A stretch of 64,000 nucleotides of DNA from Rubellimicrobium sp. CFH 75288 (GCF_009904055.1 NZ_WYDP01000001.1:124001-188000); one strand, 5' to 3'. Numbered from the stretch's first letter, positions 8,424-18,090 are shown. Notes: a model not told the origin generated them from the letters alone. Made by a program: numbers and translations.

Positions 8424-9386
8424 ATGGACATTCGCAGACCTCTGGCCACCCTTGCGGTGGTGCTGATGGCGACGGCGACCGCTGCCCAGGACCGGCCGCT
8501 CGTCGTGGCCATCTACAAGTCGGGCACACAGCAATATTTCATCGACCAGGCCCGAGGATTCACCGAGGCTGCGGAAGAGCTCGGCTTCGAGGCGCGGACG
8601 ATCAACGTCGAGCTCGACTCCAACCTCGCCATCTCGGCCGTCTCCGACGCGATCGCTGCCGGAGCCCAAGGCATTGCCATCACCGTGCCCGATCAGGCGC
8701 TCGGACCTGCCATCGCGGCTGCGGCGGCCGAAGCGGGAATCCCGCTGGTGGCGACGGACGATGCGATCGTGGACGGCGACGGCAACCCGGTGCCCTTTGT
8801 CGGCTTCAACGGCCGCGACATGGGCACCAAGGTCGGACAGACCGCCGCCCAGCTTCTTCAGGAGTCAGGCTGGCTCGAGTCCGGCGACTACGCCGTTCTT
8901 GTCACCGAAGTGTCCACCCTCACGGTCTGCATGGACCGCACCAATGCCGCGCGCGAGCAGCTTGCGGCCGTCGGTGTGACGGACGACCGCTTCATCACCG
9001 TGCCGTATGACGGGACGGTGGACGCGGCCCTCTCCGCAGCCGGTCCTGTCATCACGGCGAATTCGACGGTCAACAACTTCGTCGTCGTCGCCTGCAACGA
9101 CGAGGGTGTTCTGGGAACGACCAACGCCCTGCGCAACGCCGGCTACGAGCCCGATAACGTGATCGCCGTCGGCCTGGGCGCTTACGAGGCCTGCCGCCCC
9201 TGGCAAGAGGGCATTCCGACCGGGTTCCGCGCTGCCCTCTATCTCTCGGGCGAGGATGTGGGAGAGGCGGCCGCCCGCGCGCTGATCGCCAACATCCAGG
9301 ATGGCACACCGCTGCCCCCGGAGACCGTCGCAAACACGACGATGGTGACGCCGGAGACCTGGGCCGACGTCATGCCCTGCGACTGA
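8424..9386 (+). CDS. Sugar ABC transporter periplasmic binding protein
   Basis: A 320-residue periplasmic-binding protein of the peripla_BP_4 type. Residues 1-20 are a signal peptide (cleavage near ATAAQ). The mature protein begins RPLVVAIYKSGTQQYFIDQARGF, family-typical of the first beta-alpha unit, and resembles L-arabinose (AraF-like) binding proteins more than RbsB. AGGGAGGAG precedes the ATG. It is the first structural gene after the GntR regulator and is followed by a strong hairpin and then by the ATPase gene. The sugar is not readable from sequence; the downstream galactonate dehydratase suggests galactose, galactonate or a similar aldose or sugar acid. Confidence 0.87.
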   Translation: MDIRRPLATLAVVLMATATAAQDRPLVVAIYKSGTQQYFIDQARGFTEAAEELGFEARTINVELDSNLAISAVSDAIAAGAQGIAITVPDQALGPAIAAAAAEAGIPLVATDDAIVDGDGNPVPFVGFNGRDMGTKVGQTAAQLLQESGWLESGDYAVLVTEVSTLTVCMDRTNAAREQLAAVGVTDDRFITVPYDGTVDAALSAAGPVITANSTVNNFVVVACNDEGVLGTTNALRNAGYEPDNVIAVGLGAYEACRPWQEGIPTGFRAALYLSGEDVGEAAARALIANIQDGTPLPPETVANTTMVTPETWADVMPCD

Positions 9387-9398
9387 GGTCCGAACCCC

Positions 9399-9422
9399 GC
9401 GGAGCGCGGCGACGCGCTCCGC
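9399..9422 (+). other. Intergenic hairpin after the sugar-binding-protein gene
   Basis: GCGGAGCGC (9399-9407) pairs perfectly with GCGCTCCGC (9414-9422) around a six-base loop. It lies 13 bases after the binding-protein stop and ends 22 bases before the ATPase start. There is no T-run, so it is not a classic terminator. In maltose-type operons such hairpins protect the upstream mRNA and favour the abundant binding protein; that role here is inferred. Confidence 0.55.
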
Positions 9423-9444
9423 CCCGTCCCGTGAGAGCCAGAGC

Positions 9445-10947
9445 ATGAGCGACCCCGTTCTCGCCGTCGCCGGCGTCGGCAAGACCTTTCCCGGCGTCCG
9501 TGCGCTGGCCGACGTGTCGCTCGAGGTGGCAGCCGGCGAGGTCGTGGCCCTCGTGGGGGAGAACGGCGCCGGCAAGTCCACGCTTCTGAAGATCCTGTGC
9601 GGCGACTATGATCTGGACGAGGGCCGGGTCAGGCTGGCGGGACGCGAGGTCAGTCACGCCTCGCCCTTCGAGGCGCGGCAGGCCGGGTTCCGCCTCGTCC
9701 GCCAGGAGCCCGAGATCGTTCCCGACATCTCGGCCGCGGAGAACGTCTTTGTGGGAGAATATCCCCGCAGGCGGCTGGGGCGGGTGGATCACCGCGCCAT
9801 GCGCGCGCTGATGCTGGGCCAGCTGGAGCGCTACGGTTTCGCGGGGATGGTGGACCCCGACGCGCTGGGCCGGACATTGTCACCGGCCCAGATGCACCTG
9901 GTCGAGATCGTCCGCGCGCTCAAGCCCGGCATGAAGGTCGTGGCCTTCGACGAGCCGACTTCGTCACTGACCTCCGACGAGGTGGCGCGGCTTTTTGCCC
10001 TCATCCGGCAGCTGCGCGCGGAAGGGCTCGGGATCATCTACGTGTCCCACCGCCTCAAGGAGGTTCTCGCCATCTCGGATCGAGTGGTGGTCCTCAAGGA
10101 CGGTCGCGTGACCGGCTCGCTGCGCACCCGCGAGACGGACGAGGACGAGATCGTGCGCCTCATGGTGGGCCGGGAGCTGGTTCACGACTTTCGCCGGGAC
10201 GAGACGACCCGCCCCGAGGTGGTCCTGGAGGTCGAGGGTCTCTGGTCGCGCTGGCATCGCGACGTCTCGTTCCGGATCCGCGCGGGCGAGATCCTGGGTT
10301 TCGGCGGGCTGGTGGGGGCGGGCCGGACCGAACTCGCCAAGGTGATCTTCGGAGAGTTCCCGCACAGCCGCGGGACGATCCGCATCCTGGGGCGGGAGCG
10401 GACCATCCGCTCCCCCGCCGATGCAATCGCGTCCGATATCGGCTTTGCTCCCGAGAACAGGAAGGCCGAAGGGCTGATCCTCGTGCGGTCGGTGATCGAG
10501 AACGCCTCCATGGCCGTCTACCGCCGGCTCAGCCGCTGGGGCCTGCTGCGCGACCGGATGATGCTCGAGCGCGTGGGCCCCGTCATCCGGGCGCTGGATG
10601 TCAAGACACCCTCCCTCGCCCAGGAGGTGTCCAAGCTCTCGGGAGGCAACCAGCAGAAGGTCGTCCTGTCCCGATGGCTGGCCGCAGGTCCCCGCCTGCT
10701 GATCCTCGACGAACCGACCCGAGCCGTGGACGTCGGCGCCAAGGCGGAAATCTATCGCCTGATCGACCGGCTGGCCCGGGACGGCATGGCCATCATGCTG
10801 ATCTCCTCGGAGATGCCCGAACTCCTGGCCCTGTCCGACCGCATCGTGGTGATGGCGAACGGTCGGCTGTCACCCGTGATCGAGAAGAAGGATGCCACCG
10901 AAGAGATGATCGTCTCGCACGCCTTGGGGAAAGGTCTGGCTGCATGA
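9445..10947 (+). CDS. Sugar ABC transporter ATPase, two tandem ABC domains (AraG/RbsA-like)
   Basis: A 500-residue CUT2-family ATPase made of two ABC domains. The first has an intact Walker A (VGENGAGKST, near residue 40) and Walker B (VVAFDEPTSSL). The second has a degenerate Walker A (GLVGAGRTELAK, around 290) but an intact signature LSGGNQQKVVLSRW and Walker B LLILDEPTRAVDVGAK, as in RbsA, XylG and AraG. It would energise import with the following permease, which it overlaps by four bases (ATGA), a sign of translational coupling. Confidence 0.92.
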   Translation: MSDPVLAVAGVGKTFPGVRALADVSLEVAAGEVVALVGENGAGKSTLLKILCGDYDLDEGRVRLAGREVSHASPFEARQAGFRLVRQEPEIVPDISAAENVFVGEYPRRRLGRVDHRAMRALMLGQLERYGFAGMVDPDALGRTLSPAQMHLVEIVRALKPGMKVVAFDEPTSSLTSDEVARLFALIRQLRAEGLGIIYVSHRLKEVLAISDRVVVLKDGRVTGSLRTRETDEDEIVRLMVGRELVHDFRRDETTRPEVVLEVEGLWSRWHRDVSFRIRAGEILGFGGLVGAGRTELAKVIFGEFPHSRGTIRILGRERTIRSPADAIASDIGFAPENRKAEGLILVRSVIENASMAVYRRLSRWGLLRDRMMLERVGPVIRALDVKTPSLAQEVSKLSGGNQQKVVLSRWLAAGPRLLILDEPTRAVDVGAKAEIYRLIDRLARDGMAIMLISSEMPELLALSDRIVVMANGRLSPVIEKKDATEEMIVSHALGKGLAA

Positions 10948-11987
10948 GCATCGCCCGGGATCATGCGCCCCGCGCGCGCAAGCGCTCGCTGGGCCGCGTC
11001 TTCGATGCCATCGGAGCGGAGAACCTCTCGCTGATCATCGCCCTGGTCATCCTGGTGGCGCTGATCGCCTCGCAATCGCCCGCCTTCTTCACGTCGCGCA
11101 ACCTGTTCAACATCGCGCAGAACATGGCAGTGGTGGGCCTCGTGGCCGTGGGCATGACCATGGTGATCGTCTCCGCCGGCCTCGACATTTCTGCCGGCTC
11201 CATCGCCGCCTGCGCGGGCGTGGTCTGCGCGCTGATCGTCACCGGATCGGGAACCGTCCTCGGAGGCGTGGCCGGCGGTGTCGCGACCGGCGCCGCGCTC
11301 GGCCTCGTGAATGCCGGGATCATCAACTACCTCAAGGTGAACCCGGTCGTGGCCACGCTCGCGACCATGTCGGCCTTCCGCGGCGTCGCCTTCCTGATCG
11401 CGCCGGAGGGCAAGCCTGTCGGGGTGCTCGACCCGACCTTCGCCCTGCTGGGCTCGGGACGTCTGTTCCAAACCGAGGGGTTTCCCGGCATTCCGATCGC
11501 CTTTGCCATCATGCTCGCCGCCGTGATCGTGGGGCATGTGGTCATGTCCTCCACCGTATTCGGGCGACAGATCTATTCGATGGGCGGCAATCCGGCCGCG
11601 GCGCGCCTGGCCGGGATCGACCTCAACCGCATGCGGCTCGCCATCTACACGCTGGCCGGGGCGCTGTCGGGCCTCGCCGGCATCATCATCGCGGCGCGCA
11701 CCTCCTCGGGGCAGCCCCTTGCCGGCCAGGACCTCGCGCTCGAGTCGATCACCGCCGTCTTTCTGGGCGGCGCCCTGCTCGCGGGTGGGAAGGGCACGAT
11801 TGCCGGCACCATGCTGGCCGTGCTGCTCCTTGCGGTCCTGTCCAACGGGATGAACCTGCTAGGAATCCCCACCTTCTATCAGCTCGTTGCCAAGGGCCTG
11901 CTTCTCGTGGTGGCCGTCGCCATCGGCCAGTGGCGGATGACCCTGGCCGAGCGGCGGCAGTCGCGGCTGACAGCGGCCTCATCATGA
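10944..11987 (+). CDS. Sugar ABC transporter permease (RbsC/AraH-like)
   Basis: A 347-residue inner-membrane permease of the branched-chain/ribose family with about eight to ten hydrophobic segments. Diagnostic features are NLFNIAQNMAVVGLVAVGMTMVIVSAGLDISAGS in the first third (read at about residues 50-84), VNPVVATLATMSAFRGVAF, and the EAA-like loop SMGGNPAAARLAGIDLNRMRL that contacts the ATPase. It starts inside the stop of the ATPase gene and its own stop overlaps the dehydratase start (both ATGA), so transport and catabolism genes are read as one unit. Confidence 0.92.
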   Translation: MSIARDHAPRARKRSLGRVFDAIGAENLSLIIALVILVALIASQSPAFFTSRNLFNIAQNMAVVGLVAVGMTMVIVSAGLDISAGSIAACAGVVCALIVTGSGTVLGGVAGGVATGAALGLVNAGIINYLKVNPVVATLATMSAFRGVAFLIAPEGKPVGVLDPTFALLGSGRLFQTEGFPGIPIAFAIMLAAVIVGHVVMSSTVFGRQIYSMGGNPAAARLAGIDLNRMRLAIYTLAGALSGLAGIIIAARTSSGQPLAGQDLALESITAVFLGGALLAGGKGTIAGTMLAVLLLAVLSNGMNLLGIPTFYQLVAKGLLLVVAVAIGQWRMTLAERRQSRLTAASS

Positions 11988-13132
11988 AGATCACGGCTCT
12001 GCGGACCTACCTCGTCCCGCCCCGGTGGCTCTTTCTCAAGATCGAGACCGACGAGGGCGTGAGCGGCTGGGGCGAACCGATCCTGGAAGGGCATGCCGAG
12101 ACGCTGGCCGCCAAGGTTCGCGAACTCGGCGATGTGCTGATCGGACGCGATCCGCGACTGATCGCGGACACATGGCAGATGATCTACCGCAACGGCTGCT
12201 ACCGGGGGGGCCCTGTCCTGATGAGCGCACTGGCCGGCATCGACACGGCCTTGTGGGACATCAAGGGCCGCTGGCTGGGTCAGCCGGTCCATGCGCTGCT
12301 CGGCGGACCCGTTCGCGACCGGGTGCGGACCTATTGCTGGATCGGCGGCGACAGGCCGCGCGACCTGATCGCCGGCGCAGAGGCGCTGCTCGCGCAGGGC
12401 CTGACCGCCTGCAAGTTCAACATCTGCGACGAGCTGCAGATCGTCGATACACATGCCAAGCTGGACGGCATCCTGCGCACCCTTCACGACCTGCGCACCG
12501 CGCTGGGTAGCCGCATGGATCTGGCCTTCGACTTCCATGGCCGGGTCCATCTGCCCATGGCCCGCGTCCTCCTGCGCGAGATCGAGCCGCTGCGTCCCAT
12601 CTTCGTGGAGGATGCTGTTGCCGCCGGAGCGGTCGAGGAAGCAGAGGGGCTGGCCCAGCTGACGTCCATTCCGCTCTGCTTCGGCGAGCGCATGCACAGC
12701 CGCGCCGAGTTCAAGCGTCTGTTCGAACGGCGCATCGCCCAGGTCGTCAATCCCGATCCCGCCCATGTAGGGGGCATCAGCGAGACGGTGCGGCTGGGGA
12801 ACTGGGCCGAAGCCTATGACGTCGGGCTTGCTCCGCATTGTCCCTTGGGACCGATCGCCCTGGCGGCCTGCCTGCAGATCGATGCCGTCTGCTACAATGC
12901 CTTCATCCAGGAACAGTCGCTCGGCATCCACTACAATCGCGGCGGCGATCTGGGCAGCTACATGCAGGACGGAACCGGCTTCCGGATCGAGGAGGGCTTC
13001 CTTCTGATCCCGCAGGGTCCGGGACTGGGAATCGAGATCGACGAGGACCGCGTCGCGGACGCTGCACGCGAGGGGCACCGCTGGCGGGCTCCGGTCTGGC
13101 GACACAGCGACGGAAGCATCGCCGAATGGTAG
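11984..13132 (+). CDS. dgoD: D-galactonate dehydratase (enolase superfamily)
   Basis: A 382-residue mandelate racemase/muconate lactonizing enzyme-type dehydratase, collinear with E. coli DgoD from MKIT through to the shared C-terminus SIAEW/SVAEW. It would convert D-galactonate to 2-keto-3-deoxy-D-galactonate. The metal and acid/base residues are in place: DFHGR (Asp ligand, catalytic His), FVED (Glu), GERM (Glu) and LAPHCPLGP (catalytic His). FVEDA replaces the usual FIEEP, keeping the first acidic residue. The start overlaps the permease stop and the end overlaps the next gene by seven bases. No kinase for the product (dgoK) is visible in the window. Confidence 0.88.
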   Translation: MKITALRTYLVPPRWLFLKIETDEGVSGWGEPILEGHAETLAAKVRELGDVLIGRDPRLIADTWQMIYRNGCYRGGPVLMSALAGIDTALWDIKGRWLGQPVHALLGGPVRDRVRTYCWIGGDRPRDLIAGAEALLAQGLTACKFNICDELQIVDTHAKLDGILRTLHDLRTALGSRMDLAFDFHGRVHLPMARVLLREIEPLRPIFVEDAVAAGAVEEAEGLAQLTSIPLCFGERMHSRAEFKRLFERRIAQVVNPDPAHVGGISETVRLGNWAEAYDVGLAPHCPLGPIALAACLQIDAVCYNAFIQEQSLGIHYNRGGDLGSYMQDGTGFRIEEGFLLIPQGPGLGIEIDEDRVADAAREGHRWRAPVWRHSDGSIAEW

Positions 13133-13986
13133 AAGGAATCGGTTGCGTCCTGTTCGCGTTGTGGGACGAGGCGGAGCGTCTCGACCGCGGGGCCATGGCG
13201 CGGCAGGCGCAATGGGCAGCCGCCGCCGGCGCAGACTTCCTCGTCATCCTCGGCCTGGCCACCGAGGTGGGCAAGCTGTCGCTGGAGGAGCGCCGAAGCG
13301 CCATCCGCTGGGCTGCCCGGGATCGGGGCGCCCTGCCCCTCGCCGTCACGATCACAGGCAACTCGGTGGCCGAGCAGCGGGAACTGGTGCGCCTGTCCGA
13401 AGACAGCGGAGCCGCCCTCGCCATCCTTCAGCCTCCGGCCGTCGGCACCGGCGCGGCAGCCGAGCTGCTGGACTTCTTCACGCGGGTCGGAGAGGACGCG
13501 ACCATCCCTCTCGCCATCCAGAACGCGCCACAATATCTCGGCCGCTCGCTGGGCGGGGCCGACATGATCGACCTGCGACACCGTCTGCCCCGGCTCACCC
13601 ATGTCAAGGCCGAACTGCCGGCGGTCGATCTGGCGGCCTTTGTCGCGGCCTGCGGCGACCTGACGGTTCTCAATGGCCGGGGCGGTCTGGAGATGACCGA
13701 CGCACTTCGCGTCGGAGCCCGCGGCTTCATCGTCGCACCGGACGTGCTCGAGGGCGTCGTCGCCTGCTGGAAGGCCTGGGGCGCCGGCCGCCAGTGCGAG
13801 GCCGAGGCAGCATATGCCGCGTTCCTGCCGGCTGCCCTGTTCGGGATGCAGTCGCTGGACCATCTGGCCTGTTACGGCAAGCGCGTGTGGGGCGCACGGG
13901 TCGGCATGACGATCCACGATCGCGCGCCGGCCTTGCGGCCGAGCGAGGCGGGTCTCCGCCTCGCCCGGCGCTGGGCAGGGGTCTAG
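13126..13986 (+). CDS. DapA/NAL-family class I aldolase-like protein, catalytic Tyr replaced
   Basis: A 286-residue TIM-barrel protein of the dihydrodipicolinate synthase/N-acetylneuraminate lyase family. The Schiff-base lysine is present (Lys161 in THVKAELP). The usual G-T-T-G-E motif is GLATEVG, and the position of the conserved catalytic tyrosine (YNVP in DapA) reads IQNAP, so Gln132 replaces Tyr. Its place directly after dgoD, overlapping by seven bases, suggests it handles 2-keto-3-deoxygalactonate or a related keto acid, standing in for DgoA; this is inferred. It could instead be a dehydratase or a non-aldolase of the fold. The gene ends ten bases from the convergent nrdJ. Confidence 0.75.
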   Translation: MVEGIGCVLFALWDEAERLDRGAMARQAQWAAAAGADFLVILGLATEVGKLSLEERRSAIRWAARDRGALPLAVTITGNSVAEQRELVRLSEDSGAALAILQPPAVGTGAAAELLDFFTRVGEDATIPLAIQNAPQYLGRSLGGADMIDLRHRLPRLTHVKAELPAVDLAAFVAACGDLTVLNGRGGLEMTDALRVGARGFIVAPDVLEGVVACWKAWGAGRQCEAEAAYAAFLPAALFGMQSLDHLACYGKRVWGARVGMTIHDRAPALRPSEAGLRLARRWAGV

Positions 13987-13996
13987 CGGGCCCTGC

Positions 13997-16900
13997 TCAG
14001 CTGCATCCCGACGTGCCGCCGCAGGTGTTGCACTTGAGGCAGGTTCCGTTGCGCACAAGCGTGTAGTTGCCGCATTCTCCGCAGGGGTCGCCCTCGTAGC
14101 CCTGGATCCGCGCCTTGTCGCGCGCGCTGATCTGCGCCGCCGCCACCGTGGCAAGGCCCGTCTGCGCCTCGAGACCCAAGCCCGCCTCGGTCACGGTCCA
14201 GTTGCCGTTGAGCAGCGCCAGGTCCTGCGGCAAACGCTTGCGCAGGTAGCCCGTCGAGCTGATCTGCTTGAGCACCTCGATGGAGCGCGAGGCGGCTCCC
14301 TCGCTCACGGGGACGACGTTGCGCTCCGCCTCGCCGGCGCCGAGCTCATCGAAGCTGGGTCCCTTGGGCGCGACATGGGCCAGATCGGTGCGGTCGAGAT
14401 AGGAGATCGCCAGTTCGCGGAAGATGTAGTCCAGGATGGACGTTGCGGACTTGACCGAGTCGTTGCCTTGGACCGGACCGGCCGGCTCGAAGCGCGTGAA
14501 GGTAAAGGCATCCACGAATTCCTCCAGCGGAACGCCGTACTGGAGCCCGACGGACACGGCGATGGCGAAGTTGTTCATCATGGCGCGAAAGCCCGCGCCC
14601 TCCTTGTGCATGTCGATGAAGATCTCGCCCAGCCGGCCGTCCTCGTACTCGCCGGTGCGGAGATAGACCTTGTGGCCGCCCACGATCGCCTTCTGGGTAT
14701 AGCCCTTCCGCCGCGCCGGCATCTTCTCGCGCTCGCGCGAGCGGACTTCGCGCACCACGATCTTCTCGACGACCCGCTCGGCGAGGACGGCCGCCTTCTC
14801 GGCCGGTGCGCCGGTCGCCAGCACCTCCTCCGTTTCCTCGTCGCCGTCGATCAGGGCCGCGGCCAGGGGCTGGCTCAGCTTCGAGCCGTCGCGATAGAGC
14901 GCGTTGGCCTTCACCCCCAGCGACCAGGAGAGGCGATAGGCGTCGAGGCAGTCGGCGATGGTCGCGCTGTTGGGCATGTTGATGGTCTTGGAGATCGCCC
15001 CGGAAATGAAGCTCTGGGCGGCGGCCATCATGGTGATGTGGCTCTGAACCGACAGGAACCTCTTGCCCTTGCGACCGCAGGGATTGGCGCAGTCAAAGAC
15101 CGGCAGGTGCTCCTCCCGCAGGAAGGGGGCGCCCTCCAGCGTCATGGTCCCGCAGACATGATCGTTGGCTGCCTCGATCTGCTGGCGGGTGAAGCCCAGA
15201 TGCCGCAGCAGGTCGAAGCTCGGATCGGCCAGCTTGTCAGCCGGAATGCCCAGCGTGCCGGTGCAGAAGGCCTCGCCCAGCGTCCACTGGTTGAACACGA
15301 AGCGGATGTCGAAGGCCTGCGGCAGCGCAGCCTCGATCTTGGCGATTTCCTCTGGGCCGAAGCCGTGACCGATCAGGGCCGTGTGGTCGATCCCCGGTGC
15401 GCCCTCCAGCGTGCGATGTCCGACCGCATAGGCGACGATCGCCTCGATCTCTCCCTCGGAATAGCCCAGCCGCCGCAGGGCGGCCGGCACGGACTGGTTG
15501 ATGATCTTGAAGTAGCCGCCACCGGCCAGCTTCTTGAACTTCACGAGGGCGAAGTCGGGCTCGATGCCGGTCGTGTCGCAGTCCATCACCAGCCCGATCG
15601 TCCCCGTGGGCGCGATGACCGTCGCCTGCGCGTTGCGATAGCCGTGGGCCTCGCCCAGGGTCAGCGCCTCGTCCCAGGCCTGCATGGCCAGAACCGACAG
15701 CCGCTTGTCGGGGCAGCCTTCGTGATCGAGCGGCACGGGCTTGACGGCCAGTCCCTCGTATCCGCCCGACTGGCCGTGCGCCGCGCGCCGGTGATTGCGG
15801 ATCACGCGCAGCATCGCGTCACGATTGCGGGCAAAACCGGCAAACGGCCCTAGTTCGGAGGCCATCTCGGCCGAGGTGGCATAGGCGACGCCGGTCATGA
15901 TCGCCGTCAGGGCGCCGCAAAGCGCCCGCCCTTCGCGCGAGTCGTAGGGCAGGCCCATGTTCATCAGGAGGCCGCCGATATTGGCATAGCCGAGACCCAG
16001 CGTGCGGAAGTCGTGGCTGAGCTGTGCGATCTCCCGCGACGGGAACTGGGCCATGAGCACGCTGATCTCGAGCGTGACGGTCCAGAGCCGGACCGCATGC
16101 ATGTAGAGATCGGCCTGGAACGTGCCGCCGCGGAGGAAGGCCAGCAGGTTCAGCGAGGCAAGGTTGCAGGCCGTATCGTCGAGGAACATGTATTCCGAGC
16201 ACGGATTGGACCCGCGGATCGGCCCGTCCGCCGGACAGGTGTGCCAGGCATTGACCGTATCGTGGAACTGGATGCCCGGATCGGCACAGGCCCATGCGGC
16301 ATGGCCGATCTGCTCCCACAGGTCGCGGGCCTTGACCGTCTTGACCACCTTCCCGTCGCGGCGCGCCGTCAGGTGCCAGTCGCCATCCTGTTCGACCGCA
16401 CGAAGGAAGGCATCGGTCACCCGGATGGAATTGTTGGAGTTCTGGCCCGAGACGGAGGCATAGGCCTCCGAATCCCAATCGGTATCAAAGACCGGGAACT
16501 CGATCGAGCTGTAGCCCTGCCGCGCATAGTCGAGGACGCGCTTGATGTAGGTGTCGGGAATGGAGCTTGCCTTGGCCTCGCGGATGGCGATCTTCAGCGC
16601 GGCGTTGTGCACCGGGTCATAGGCATCCTGTTGCGCTCCGTCCCAGGACCGGATGGCGGCCAGGATCGCGTTGAGTCGCTTCTCATGCATCTTGGAGCCG
16701 GCGACGAGGCTCGCCACCTTCTGCTCCTCGCGCACCTTCCAGTTGATGAACTCCTCGATGTCGGGGTGATCGGCGTCCACGATCACCATCTTGGCCGCGC
16801 GCCGCGTGGTGCCGCCCGACTTGATCGCCCCGGCAGCCCGGTCGCCGATGCGCAGGAACCCCATCAGTCCCGACGACCGCCCACCGCCCGAGAGCTTCTC

Positions 16901-17602
16901 ACCCTCGGCCCGCAGGGAGGAAAAGTTGGTCCCCGTGCCGGAGCCGTACTTGAAGAGCCGCGCCTCGCGCACCCAGAGGTCCATGATCCCGCCCTCGTTC
17001 ACGAGGTCGTCCTTGACCGACTGGATGAAACAGGCGTGGGGCTGGGGATGCTCGTAGGCGGAGTCGCTGCGCGTCAGCTCGCCCGTGCGGTAGTCCACAT
17101 AGAAGTGGCCCTGGGCGGGTCCGTCGATCCCGTAGGCCCAATGCAGCCCGGTGTTGAACCATTGCGGGGAGTTCGGGGCGCCCATCTGCCGCGCCAGCAT
17201 GTGACGCATCTCGTCGTAATAGGCGCGGGCGTCCGCCTCGGAGGTGAAGTAGCCACCCTTCCAGCCCCAGTAGGCCCACGCCCCCGCCAGCCGGTCGAAG
17301 ACCTGCCTTGCGCTGGTCTCCCCTCCCAGCGTCGCGCCCTCGGCGGGCCGCCCGCGCCAGAGAAACTCGGGAACTCCGTCCTCGGGAATTCGCTCGACCC
17401 GCGAGGGCACGCCGGCCTTCCGGAAATACTTCTGCGCGATCACATCCGCGGCGACCTGGCTCCAGCTTTCCGGCACTTCCAGCGCATCGAGCCGGAACAC
17501 GGTGGACCCGTCAGGGTTGCGGATTTCCGACGAGGTGATGCGGAAGGGGATGCCCTCGTAGGCATCCTGGCCTTCGGTCGTAAACGCGCGGGCGATCTTC
17601 AT
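13997..17602 (-). CDS. nrdJ: Vitamin B12-dependent (class II) ribonucleotide reductase
   Basis: A 1201-residue adenosylcobalamin-dependent RNR that makes deoxynucleotides with or without oxygen. Visible are the substrate-site cysteine in HACFIQSV, the [11 protein letters not shown] region, the catalytic NPCSEY (Asn, Cys, Glu) followed by CNLASLN, the [19 protein letters not shown] loop, and a C-terminal zinc-ribbon-like tail with CGECG and CLKCNTCGG ending in GCS, which holds the reducing cysteine pair. The ATG at 17602 has GAGGAG about ten bases upstream. Tandem NrdR boxes lie about 105-150 bases upstream. No nrdAB or nrdDG is seen in the window. Confidence 0.95.
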   Translation of the reverse strand: MKIARAFTTEGQDAYEGIPFRITSSEIRNPDGSTVFRLDALEVPESWSQVAADVIAQKYFRKAGVPSRVERIPEDGVPEFLWRGRPAEGATLGGETSARQVFDRLAGAWAYWGWKGGYFTSEADARAYYDEMRHMLARQMGAPNSPQWFNTGLHWAYGIDGPAQGHFYVDYRTGELTRSDSAYEHPQPHACFIQSVKDDLVNEGGIMDLWVREARLFKYGSGTGTNFSSLRAEGEKLSGGGRSSGLMGFLRIGDRAAGAIKSGGTTRRAAKMVIVDADHPDIEEFINWKVREEQKVASLVAGSKMHEKRLNAILAAIRSWDGAQQDAYDPVHNAALKIAIREAKASSIPDTYIKRVLDYARQGYSSIEFPVFDTDWDSEAYASVSGQNSNNSIRVTDAFLRAVEQDGDWHLTARRDGKVVKTVKARDLWEQIGHAAWACADPGIQFHDTVNAWHTCPADGPIRGSNPCSEYMFLDDTACNLASLNLLAFLRGGTFQADLYMHAVRLWTVTLEISVLMAQFPSREIAQLSHDFRTLGLGYANIGGLLMNMGLPYDSREGRALCGALTAIMTGVAYATSAEMASELGPFAGFARNRDAMLRVIRNHRRAAHGQSGGYEGLAVKPVPLDHEGCPDKRLSVLAMQAWDEALTLGEAHGYRNAQATVIAPTGTIGLVMDCDTTGIEPDFALVKFKKLAGGGYFKIINQSVPAALRRLGYSEGEIEAIVAYAVGHRTLEGAPGIDHTALIGHGFGPEEIAKIEAALPQAFDIRFVFNQWTLGEAFCTGTLGIPADKLADPSFDLLRHLGFTRQQIEAANDHVCGTMTLEGAPFLREEHLPVFDCANPCGRKGKRFLSVQSHITMMAAAQSFISGAISKTINMPNSATIADCLDAYRLSWSLGVKANALYRDGSKLSQPLAAALIDGDEETEEVLATGAPAEKAAVLAERVVEKIVVREVRSREREKMPARRKGYTQKAIVGGHKVYLRTGEYEDGRLGEIFIDMHKEGAGFRAMMNNFAIAVSVGLQYGVPLEEFVDAFTFTRFEPAGPVQGNDSVKSATSILDYIFRELAISYLDRTDLAHVAPKGPSFDELGAGEAERNVVPVSEGAASRSIEVLKQISSTGYLRKRLPQDLALLNGNWTVTEAGLGLEAQTGLATVAAAQISARDKARIQGYEGDPCGECGNYTLVRNGTCLKCNTCGGTSGCS

Positions 17603-17705
17603 CCAACCGACTCCTCATGGGACGCAGATTTCCGGCGCGTGCAGGGAGCCTGCACGGTCCCGAGCCTCTCGGCCCTCCGGGAATCTGGGTCATCACTGCT
17701 CTACC

Positions 17706-17721
17706 CCACCATATCTTGTGG
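17706..17721 (-). promoter_or_regulatory. NrdR box 1 upstream of nrdJ
   Basis: Read on the minus strand the site is CCACAAGATATGGTGG, close to the NrdR consensus acaCwAtATaTwGtgt, with the central CAAnATAT and the GGTG arm conserved. NrdR is the ATP/dATP-sensing repressor of ribonucleotide reductase genes. The box overlaps a possible -10 (GATATG). Confidence 0.65.
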
Positions 17722-17736
17722 GGCTCGTTTGCACCA

Positions 17737-17752
17737 ACACAATCTGGCGCAT
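17737..17752. promoter_or_regulatory. NrdR box 2 upstream of nrdJ (weaker)
   Basis: ACACAATCTGGCGCAT matches the left half of the NrdR consensus (acaCAAT) and is degenerate on the right. It begins exactly 31 bases from box 1, the helical-phase spacing typical of NrdR tandem sites, which is the main reason to accept it. Confidence 0.5.
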
Positions 17753-17959
17753 CCGGGTCCCTGAGGGGAAGTCGATTTTGCTGTGGATGAGACAACTTTT
17801 CCGCTTGACCCCGTCGGTCGGCGGAGCCTGCTGGATTGCCGTCGATTCTCATCGGGCGGCCCCCAGAGTCGCCCACAGGCCCGTGATCTAGCGGCCACAC
17901 ACAACATCGGTGTGACATTACGCCGCCGGACCGAGCGAAAAACCGCAGGATGGAGGAGA

Positions 17960-18036
17960 TGGTCGGGGCGAGAGGATTCGAACCTCCGGCCCTCTGCTCC
18001 CAAAGCAGATGCGCTACCAGACTGCGCTACGCCCCG
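17960..18036 (-). tRNA. tRNA-Pro (TGG)
   Basis: A 77-base tRNA on the minus strand. The acceptor arms CGGGGCG and CGCCCCG pair over seven bases, the discriminator is A, and CCA is encoded. The anticodon arm has the seven-base loop TTTGGGA, giving anticodon TGG (proline). The T-arm contains the normal GGTTCGAATCC. It lies 54 bases beyond the stop of prfB on the same strand and may share its transcript. Confidence 0.96.
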
Positions 18037-18090
18037 AACCGCGCCCACATCTAAGGCACGCGGCAGCGCTTGGAAAGCACGGGCAGGGCC

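Larger units (their letters stand above)
17603..17959. other. 357-base upstream region of nrdJ without a gene
   Basis: No plausible gene lies here. Its AT content is higher than that of the flanks around 17700-17800. It holds the two NrdR boxes listed separately. It also holds a possible DnaA-box relative, TGTGGATGA at 17782-17790 (one mismatch to TGTGGATAA), and an inverted repeat CACAC-N7-GTGTG near 17896-17914. A minus-strand promoter TTGGTG-N16-GATATG would place the boxes over its -35 and -10. I saw no cobalamin riboswitch (no recognisable B12 box). Confidence 0.5.

Noticed and set aside
16013-17764. 583-codon open frame opposite nrdJ
   Set aside because: Shadow of a clearly coding gene; no recognisable domain or ribosome site.
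17603-17959. Adenosylcobalamin riboswitch upstream of the B12-dependent reductase
   Set aside because: No B12-box-like conserved core was seen; NrdR boxes explain regulation better.
17935-17960. Intrinsic terminator after tRNA-Pro
   Set aside because: There is a TTTTT on the minus strand but no stable stem directly before it.
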